Source: Sphingobium sp. Leaf26
GTDB lineage: Bacteria; Pseudomonadota; Alphaproteobacteria; Sphingomonadales; Sphingomonadaceae
NCBI RefSeq assembly: GCF_001421665.1
Contig: NZ_LMKV01000006.1
Span: 21,469-85,468, forward strand
Length of the DNA stretch: 64,000 bases
Reading direction: 5' to 3'
The notes under the pieces are model-generated. The model was given only the letters and a program-made list of their open reading frames with translations. It had not been told where the DNA came from and ran no database searches. A program made the position numbers and the translations under genes. Of the stretch, positions 58,652-64,000 are shown piece by piece; within the stretch, counting starts at the first letter, position 1, and every line of letters begins with the position of its first letter.

Positions 58652-59818
58652 ATGCGCCTGCCCGGACCCCAAGAAGAATTTTGCCTGTTCGACGATGCGC
58701 GCGCGCGCGGCGCGCCAGCGCGCCTCTATCGCGATCCGGTGGCGGTCATCGTTGCGCACAGCATGGCGCAGGTTCAACCGGCGCTGGACCGGCTGGCGGA
58801 GGCGCGCGAGCAGGGGCTGCATGTCGCCGGCTACATGACCTATGAAGCCGGCCTGGCGCTGGAGGATCGGCTCGCGCCGCTTGCCCGGCGCCATGACGAA
58901 AAGGGCGCCCCGCTGCTCTGGTTCGGCCTGTTCGAAGGGGTGCGGCTGATCCCGCCCGCAGACCTGCCCGGCCTGTTGCCCGATCCGTCGGGCGCGACGG
59001 TCGGCCCGTTGCAGCCGCTGGTCGATGAAGCCGCCTATGCGACCGCCTTCGCCCAGGTGCAGGACTATATCCGCGCCGGCGACATTTATCAGGTGAACCT
59101 GACCTTCCCCTGCGATGTGCCGCTGTCGGGTGATCCGCTGGCCCTTTACGCGGCGATTCGGCCGCGCGCGGCGGCGGGCTATGGCGGCGTCATCCGCACG
59201 GGCGGACGATCCATCCTGTCCTTTTCGCCCGAACTCTTCTTCACCCAGGTGCGCGGCCAATTGACCGCCCGCCCGATGAAGGGCACCGCGACCCGCGCCG
59301 CCGATCCGACCGAGGATGAAGCGCAGATGCGCTGGCTGGAAAGCGATGCCAAGCAGCGCGCCGAAAATCTGATGATCGTGGACCTGTTGCGCAACGACCT
59401 GTCGCGCGTGTCGCAGGCCGGCAGCGTGACCGTGCCCGACCTGTTCAAGGTCGAAACCTATCCGACCGTGCATCAACTGGTGTCGACCGTGCGCGCGCGC
59501 ATCCTGCCCGGCCTGTCGCCGGTGGACGTGCTGCGCATCCTCTTCCCCTGCGGGTCCATCACCGGCGCGCCCAAGGTGCGGGCGATGGAGATCATCGACG
59601 CGGTTGAGCCGCACCCGCGCGGCTTCTATACTGGCACGATGGGCTGGATCGACCCGGAGGGCGACGCGGCCTTCAATGTTGCCATCCGCACCCTTTCGAT
59701 CGAAGAGGGAGCGGGCATGGGGCGGCTTGGCCTTGGGTCCGGCGTCGTCGCGGATTCGGACTGCGCCGCCGAATGGGCGGAATGTCTGGCCAAGGGGCGC
59801 TTTCTTTCACGCCTATGA
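58652..59818 (+). CDS. pabB: Aminodeoxychorismate synthase component I
   Basis: About 388 residues, the short PabB form. Chorismate-binding domain: 'YATAFAQVQDYIRAGDIYQVNLTFPCDVPLSGDPLALYAAIRPRAAAGYGGVIRTGGRSILSFSPELFF', 'TARPMKGTATRAADPTEDEAQMRWLESDAKQRAENLMIVDLLRNDLSRVSQAGSVTVPDLFKVETYPTVHQLVSTV', 'ILFPCGSITGAPKVRAMEIIDAVEPHPRGFYTGTMGWI'. Makes 4-amino-4-deoxychorismate for folate. The aminotransferase class IV gene follows after 47 bp, so pabB and pabC-like genes form an operon (they are fused in some relatives). Confidence 0.95.
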   Translation: MRLPGPQEEFCLFDDARARGAPARLYRDPVAVIVAHSMAQVQPALDRLAEAREQGLHVAGYMTYEAGLALEDRLAPLARRHDEKGAPLLWFGLFEGVRLIPPADLPGLLPDPSGATVGPLQPLVDEAAYATAFAQVQDYIRAGDIYQVNLTFPCDVPLSGDPLALYAAIRPRAAAGYGGVIRTGGRSILSFSPELFFTQVRGQLTARPMKGTATRAADPTEDEAQMRWLESDAKQRAENLMIVDLLRNDLSRVSQAGSVTVPDLFKVETYPTVHQLVSTVRARILPGLSPVDVLRILFPCGSITGAPKVRAMEIIDAVEPHPRGFYTGTMGWIDPEGDAAFNVAIRTLSIEEGAGMGRLGLGSGVVADSDCAAEWAECLAKGRFLSRL

Positions 59819-59865
59819 CCCTGGGGGCGCTTGACTTTTGGCGCTGCGGGCATTGAGACGTTTCC

Positions 59866-60489
59866 ATGGCATTGGCTGACGGACGGTTCGACCTTTTGGA
59901 AACCATGGCTTTCGACCCGCTCGAAGGCATCAGGTTGCTGGAACTGCATCTTGAACGGATCAAGGCGAGCGCGGATGCGCTCGGCTTCCAGTTCGATCGC
60001 CATGATGTGCGCAACGAATTGCAGGCCGCGACCTTCCGCCTGCGCGAACGCAGCCGGGTTCGGCTGATGGCGTCGCGCAGCGGGTCGCTGGCGATCGAGG
60101 TGCGCGCACATCGGTCCTGGCCCGACGCGATCATGCGGGTCGCCGCCGTGCCCCGTCACGCGCCGCCAGATGATCTGCGCCTGCTGCACAAAAGCACGGA
60201 CCGCAGCCTCTACAAGGATGCGCTGAAGCGCGGCGGCACCTATGAGGTCGTATTGATCGACGCGGCCGGCTATCTGACCGAAGGCTGCTTCTCCTCCATC
60301 TTCGTGGAGCGTGGCGACAAGCTGGTCACGCCGCCACTCTCGCGCGGCCTGTTGCCCGGCATATTGCGTCGCAGCCTGATCGAGATGGGCGAAGCGGTGG
60401 AGGGCGACCTGCGCGTCCATGATCTGGAGCGCGGCTTCTTCATCGGCAATGCCGCGCGCGGCATGGTCGCGGCGACTTTGGCGCGATAG
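59866..60489 (+). CDS. Aminotransferase class IV, 4-amino-4-deoxychorismate lyase-like
   Basis: About 207 residues from ATG 59866. Fold-type IV PLP enzyme: 'FDLLETMAFDPLEGIRLLELHLERIKASADALGFQFD', 'LRLLHKSTDRSLYKDALKRGGTYEVVLIDAAGYLTEGCFSSIFVERGDKLVTPPLSRGLLPGILRRSLIEMGEAVE', with the PLP-Lys in 'LLHKSTDR' and the Glu in 'LTEG'. Short for the family (about 270), because the N-terminal part is reduced, as in PabC proteins that are fused to PabB. Probably converts aminodeoxychorismate to p-aminobenzoate and pyruvate together with the upstream pabB. The name pabC is likely but not certain. Confidence 0.88.
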   Translation: MALADGRFDLLETMAFDPLEGIRLLELHLERIKASADALGFQFDRHDVRNELQAATFRLRERSRVRLMASRSGSLAIEVRAHRSWPDAIMRVAAVPRHAPPDDLRLLHKSTDRSLYKDALKRGGTYEVVLIDAAGYLTEGCFSSIFVERGDKLVTPPLSRGLLPGILRRSLIEMGEAVEGDLRVHDLERGFFIGNAARGMVAATLAR

Positions 60490-60678
60490 ACACGCTATCC
60501 TGCCGTAAAGCCAATTAGCGCCATCTGGCCGGTTGCCCGATCGTCCGTTGCGCACTAAGGGACGCCGCGTCCGCTTTTGTTGCGGGCCTTGGGGATTCTA
60601 TATTTTTTTGGTGCGCGATTTGCGAGTCAGCGGGCAGTTCCGCCCGCTTCGAAATCGTTCTGGAGAGAGTTTATTACC

Positions 60679-61881
60679 ATGAGCCAGACTTCCGCCGCCT
60701 TGGGTCGCATCCAGCCGTCCGCCACGCTCGCCATGAGCGCCCGCGTGAACGCGCTCAAAGCCGAAGGCGTGGACGTTATTGGCCTGTCCGCCGGCGAACC
60801 CGATTTCGACACGCCCGACTTCGTCAAGGAAGCGGGCATCGCCGCGATCCGCAACAACCTGACCCGCTACACCGATGTGGACGGCACCGCCGACGTCAAG
60901 GAAGCGGTCGCCTTCAAGTTCAAGCGCGACAATGGCCTGCTCTACAAGCGCAGCCAGATCAGCGTGAACTCCGGCGGCAAGCACACCCTGTTCAACGCGC
61001 TGGTCGCGACCGTCGATGCGGGCGATGAGGTCATCATCCCGGCGCCTTACTGGGTCAGCTATCCCGACATCGTGAATTTCGCCGGCGGCAAGCCGGTCTT
61101 CATCGAAGGCCCGGCAAGCCAGGGCTACAAGATCACGCCCGCCCAGTTGGAAGCCGCGATAACCCCGCGCACCAAATGGGTGATGCTCAATTCGCCGTCC
61201 AATCCTTCGGGCGCGGCCTATTCGGCCGATGAGTTGAAGGCGCTGGCCGACGTGCTGCTGCGCCATCCCCATGTGCTGGTGATGACCGACGACATGTATG
61301 AGCATGTCTGGTACGCCTCGTCCCCCTTCGCCACCATCGCGCAGGTCTGCCCGGAACTCTATGACCGCACGCTGACGGTCAATGGCTGTTCCAAGGCTTT
61401 CTCGATGACAGGCTGGCGCATCGGCTTTGCCGGCGGCCCGGAATGGATCATCAAGGCGATGAGCAAGCTTCAGTCGCAATCGACCAGCAACCCCTGCTCG
61501 ATCAGCCAGGCGGCCGCCGTCGCCGCGCTGACCGGCCCGCAGGATTTTCTGGAAGAGCGCAACAGCGTGTTCCGTAAGCGCCGCGACATGGTCGTGGCCA
61601 TGCTGAACGATGCGCCGGGCCTCGACTGCCCCACGCCCGAAGGCGCCTTCTACGTCTATCCCGACGCCAGTGGCGTGATCGGCAAGACCACGCCCAAGGG
61701 CGTGCTGATCGACAGCGACGAAAGGCTGATCGGCTATTTCCTGGACGAAGCCAAGGTCGCCGCCGTACATGGTGCCGCCTTCGGCCTGTCGCCGGCCTTC
61801 CGCATCAGCTATGCGACCTCGGACGAGGTGTTGAAGAAGGCGTGCACGCGCATCCAGGAAGCCTGCGCCGCGCTGAAATAA
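60679..61881 (+). CDS. Aspartate aminotransferase (pyridoxal-phosphate, fold type I)
   Basis: About 400 residues from ATG 60679; the open frame upstream to 60577 is promoter sequence. Class I/II aminotransferase of the subgroup Ib type: 'LGRIQPSATLAMSARVNALKAEGVDVIGLSAGEPDFDTPDFVKEAGIAAI', 'TRYTDVDGTADVKEAVAFKFKRDNGL', 'VIIPAPYWVSYPDIVNFAGGKPVF', 'MLNSPSNPSGAAYS', PLP-Lys in 'TVNGCSKAFSMTGWRIGFAGGPEWII', C-terminal substrate Arg in 'SPAFRISYATSD'. Interconverts aspartate/oxaloacetate and glutamate/2-oxoglutarate; this subgroup may also accept prephenate. Monocistronic, followed by a good terminator. Confidence 0.95.
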   Translation: MSQTSAALGRIQPSATLAMSARVNALKAEGVDVIGLSAGEPDFDTPDFVKEAGIAAIRNNLTRYTDVDGTADVKEAVAFKFKRDNGLLYKRSQISVNSGGKHTLFNALVATVDAGDEVIIPAPYWVSYPDIVNFAGGKPVFIEGPASQGYKITPAQLEAAITPRTKWVMLNSPSNPSGAAYSADELKALADVLLRHPHVLVMTDDMYEHVWYASSPFATIAQVCPELYDRTLTVNGCSKAFSMTGWRIGFAGGPEWIIKAMSKLQSQSTSNPCSISQAAAVAALTGPQDFLEERNSVFRKRRDMVVAMLNDAPGLDCPTPEGAFYVYPDASGVIGKTTPKGVLIDSDERLIGYFLDEAKVAAVHGAAFGLSPAFRISYATSDEVLKKACTRIQEACAALK

Positions 61882-61915
61882 GCCCTCGCCCCTTCGCTTT
61901 TGCGGCACAGGAAGG

Positions 61916-61940
61916 ACCGGCGTGAAAGCGCCGGTTTTTT
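61916..61940 (+). terminator. Intrinsic terminator after aspartate aminotransferase gene
   Basis: ACCGGCG (61916-61922), loop TGAAAG, CGCCGGT (61929-61935), then a T run to 61940. Confidence 0.92.
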
Positions 61941-62182
61941 CCGATCTGTCATAAAATGGAAACGGTCTTTTTCGCGTTGCGGCGTCTTGCGATTGACGCG
62001 GCATGGTCTATATGCCCGTTGCATAGAGAAACCTATTAAACGACAGCATCCATTCGTCGTTCTATGGCTGGCATTGGTCGAAACCCCTTCCGGGGCAGCC
62101 GACCGTTCAGTCAGGGGCAAGGCGCATGGAGATAGTCGGCAGACCCAGACGGTCTGAACAATATTTGAGAAAGGCGTCTGCC

Positions 62183-62347
62183 ATGTTGGCATTCCTGAAG
62201 TCCGACCTGTTTCTGCGCTTCCTGGGCGGGTTCGCGATCGGCGTAGTGGGCATGTTCATGCTCCAGCCGGAGGATTCTCCGGTACTCGGTTCGACCGCGA
62301 TTGCGGCGACCACGACCACGACTGCCGGTAGCGGTGCGTCGCTCTGA
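62183..62347 (+). CDS. Small single-span membrane protein (54 aa)
   Basis: ATG 62183 with GAGAAAGG upstream. 'MLAFLKSDLFLRFLGGFAIGVVGMFMLQPED' is one membrane helix, followed by a Thr/Ala-rich tail 'STAIAATTTTTAGSGASL'. I do not recognise a family. Its end overlaps the probable msrA start (GTG 62334) by 14 bases, so translation may be coupled. The upstream gap 61941-62182 shows no gene and probably holds the promoter. Confidence 0.6.
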   Translation: MLAFLKSDLFLRFLGGFAIGVVGMFMLQPEDSPVLGSTAIAATTTTTAGSGASL

Positions 62348-63005
62348 CCGCCTTTTCCTGATTGCTCTGGCGGCGCTGGCCGTCGCCACCCCCGTGCGCG
62401 CCGAACGCGCCGTCCTCGCGCCCGTCCCGACCATTGATGCCGCGCCGACGCGCGCGCTGGAAACGGCTGTCTTCGCCGGCGGCTGCTATTGGGGCGTGGA
62501 GGGCGTGTTTTCCCACGTCAAAGGTGTCCAACTCGCTGTCTCCGGCTTTGCTGGCGGCCCGCGCGATCGTCGCGTCGATTATGCGGCGGTCAGCGAAGGC
62601 GACACCGGCTATGCCGAATCGGTGCGCGTCACCTATGACCCGCAACAGGTCAGCTATGGCACGCTGCTGCGTATCTTCTTCTCGGTCGTGGCCGATCCCA
62701 CGACGCTGAATTACCAGACGCCCGACCATGGCACCCAATATCGCAGCGCGCTGTTTCCACTGAACGACGATCAGGCGAAAGCGGCCAGCGCCTATCTGGC
62801 GCAACTGGGCAAGAGTGGCCTTTGGCAGGGAGCGATCGTGACGAAGGTGGAGCGGTTCACCGGCTTTCAGGACGCAGCCCGCGACCATCAGGATTTCATG
62901 CGGAAAAATCCCCGCCATCCCTACATCATGCGCTGGGACGCGCCCAAGCTGGCGGCGTTCAAGGCGATGTTCCCGACCTATTATCGCGACTCACCGTCGG
63001 CCTGA
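62334..63005 (+). CDS. msrA: Peptide-methionine (S)-S-oxide reductase, exported
   Basis: About 223 residues if started at GTG 62334, which gives signal peptide 'MRRSDRLFLIALAALAVATPVRAE'. Catalytic Cys in 'TAVFAGGCYWGVEGVFSHVKGV' (GCYWG instead of the common GCFWG), 'AVSGFAGG', 'DYAAVSEGDTGYAESVRVTYDPQQVSYGTLLRIFFSVVADPTTLNYQTPDHGTQYRSALF', 'VTKVERFTGFQDAARDHQDFMRKNP'. Repairs methionine sulfoxide, here probably in the periplasm. Catalysis there would need an electron donor not seen here. Followed by the oxidoreductase gene after 58 bp. Confidence 0.93.
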   Translation: MRRSDRLFLIALAALAVATPVRAERAVLAPVPTIDAAPTRALETAVFAGGCYWGVEGVFSHVKGVQLAVSGFAGGPRDRRVDYAAVSEGDTGYAESVRVTYDPQQVSYGTLLRIFFSVVADPTTLNYQTPDHGTQYRSALFPLNDDQAKAASAYLAQLGKSGLWQGAIVTKVERFTGFQDAARDHQDFMRKNPRHPYIMRWDAPKLAAFKAMFPTYYRDSPSA

Positions 63006-63063
63006 TCGCCTTGTCATCACGCCGCCAGCGCCTACCTGCCATCCATCATCATGGGAGCATCAG

Positions 63064-63894
63064 ATGCGCGACACGCACAGCCGTACAATCCTCTCCACCC
63101 TGACCGATGACGGGCGGCTGATCGTAGAATTGGCGGAGGAAAGCCTGCCACCGCCGCAGGGGCATGAGATCATGATCCGGGTCGAGGCTGCGCCGATCAA
63201 TCCCTCGGACCTGGGGCTGCTGTTCGGTCCGGCCGATGTCGCCGATGCAGACTATGGCGACGGGCGAATCGTCGCCCGCATGCCTGACGCAGCCTGCCGC
63301 GCGATGGCTGCGCGCTTGGGGCAGGCGATGCCGGTCGGCAATGAAGGGGCGGGTACGGTCATCGCCGCTGGCGCCGCCGTCGAAGCGCAGGCGCTGCTGG
63401 GCAAGCGCGTGGCCTGCGTGCCCGGTGGCATGTTCGCTCAATATCGCACCGTCGACGCCCGATCGGTCATGCTGCTGCCGGACGATGCCACGGCCGAGCA
63501 GGGCGCGTCTGCTTTCGTCAACCCGCTGACCGCGCTGGGCTTTGTCGAGACGATGCGCCGCGACGGGCATAGCGCGATCGTCCACACCGCCGCCGCCTCC
63601 AATCTCGGCCAGATGCTGGTCCGCATCACGCAGGAGGATGGCGTCCCGCTGGTCAACGTGGTGCGCAACCCGGCGCAGGTCGCGCTGTTGAAGGGCGTCG
63701 GTGCCGAACATGTGGTCGATAGCAGCAGCGACACGTTCGGCGAGGATCTGCGCGCGGCGTTGCGGGCTACCGGGGCGACGCTGGCCTTCGATGCGATCGG
63801 CGGCGGCACGCTGGTCGGGCAGATATTGCACGCGATGGAGCAAGTGGCGTCGGAGGGGAAGGACTATAGCCGCTATGGCTCCAATGTTGTCTAA
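63064..63894 (+). CDS. Zinc-type alcohol dehydrogenase/quinone oxidoreductase (MDR), 3'-truncated
   Basis: About 276 residues where relatives have ~370. GroES-like N-terminus 'RLIVELAEESLPPPQGHEIMIRVEAAPINPSDLGLLFGP', 'PVGNEGAGTVIAAGAAVEAQALLGKRVACVPGG', then the Rossmann half 'SAFVNPLTALGFVETMRRDGHSAIVHTAAASNLGQMLVRITQEDGVPLVNVVRNPAQVALLKGVGAEHVVDSSSD' (a modified dinucleotide loop), 'ATLAFDAIGGGTLVGQIL'. It then ends abruptly 'YSRYGSNVV' followed by TAA. The family normally continues about 100 residues after 'SRYGS'. The coding match stops near 63885, so the gene is cut by unrelated DNA there. Probably non-functional. Confidence 0.85.
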   Translation: MRDTHSRTILSTLTDDGRLIVELAEESLPPPQGHEIMIRVEAAPINPSDLGLLFGPADVADADYGDGRIVARMPDAACRAMAARLGQAMPVGNEGAGTVIAAGAAVEAQALLGKRVACVPGGMFAQYRTVDARSVMLLPDDATAEQGASAFVNPLTALGFVETMRRDGHSAIVHTAAASNLGQMLVRITQEDGVPLVNVVRNPAQVALLKGVGAEHVVDSSSDTFGEDLRAALRATGATLAFDAIGGGTLVGQILHAMEQVASEGKDYSRYGSNVV

Positions 63895-64000
63895 TTGATA
63901 TTCGCATCGCGGTTCCTTTTTACCCGTGCCCGATTGCCAAAGGTTGTCTTCGAGGTCGTCGGACAGCTGGGAGAGCTTAACGTCCGGGCCTCATAGATCG
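63895..64000. other. Unidentified sequence replacing the 3' end of the oxidoreductase gene
   Basis: The last ~110 bases do not continue the MDR fold in any frame and show no gene I recognise. A break at about 63885 suggests an inserted element or rearrangement continuing beyond the window. Confidence 0.45.

Overview
The window reads as chromosomal DNA of a sphingomonad (Sphingomonadaceae, Alphaproteobacteria; Sphingobium-like). The evidence is high GC, a large number of TonB-dependent receptors (four complete, one partial and one remnant), GTG/TTG starts with good Shine-Dalgarno sites, and alphaproteobacterial gene pairs such as serC-serA and hisZ-purA. No sequence search was possible; family calls rest on recognised motifs.

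Layout. 1-3.2 kb: end of a TonB receptor, a glucoamylase-family lipoprotein and a type-B carboxylesterase (glycan/ester scavenging). 3.4-8 kb: a chaperone-usher operon of the spore-coat-U (archaic, Csu-like) type: SCPU subunit, chaperone, usher, second SCPU protein. 8-15.6 kb: an iron-uptake block with two siderophore-type TonB receptors and a PepSY/flavodoxin/FNR fusion reductase. 15.6-17.8 kb: a scar with a TonB receptor remnant and a frameshifted IS701-like transposase.

17.8-23.3 kb: a compact type II-C CRISPR-Cas locus. It has a degenerate first repeat plus 8 identical 36-bp repeats, cas2, cas1, cas9, and a divergent tracrRNA with a recognisable anti-repeat and intrinsic terminator. cas9 is broken by one in-frame amber codon, while the catalytic motifs on both sides of it remain readable. 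Each repeat ends in a TATGAT box, so crRNAs may be made from promoters inside the repeats.

23.4-31.4 kb: a DUF1993 protein, then two large TonB receptors flanking a histidine kinase/response regulator pair. 31.5-35.7 kb: a nitroreductase, then a LOV-HTH blue-light regulator directly upstream of an overlapping DUF969-DUF979-DUF2891 operon. 35.7-39.8 kb: a minus-strand surface-glycan cluster (glycerophosphotransferase-like protein, GT4 glycosyltransferase, sulfotransferase) ending in a response regulator.

39.9-64 kb: mostly housekeeping genes: dapD and a HAD phosphatase, a LOG-family protein, an extensin-like lipoprotein, serC-serA, hisZ, purA, FMN reductase, bestrophin, a CorA-like protein that appears to lack its last membrane helix, a PiT phosphate transporter, class II DAHP synthase, a cytochrome b561-YceI fusion, pabB and a pabC-like gene, aspartate aminotransferase, msrA, and an oxidoreductase truncated at the window edge. 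Several palindromic repeats sit between these genes, and one small DUF559 gene is bracketed by inverted repeats.
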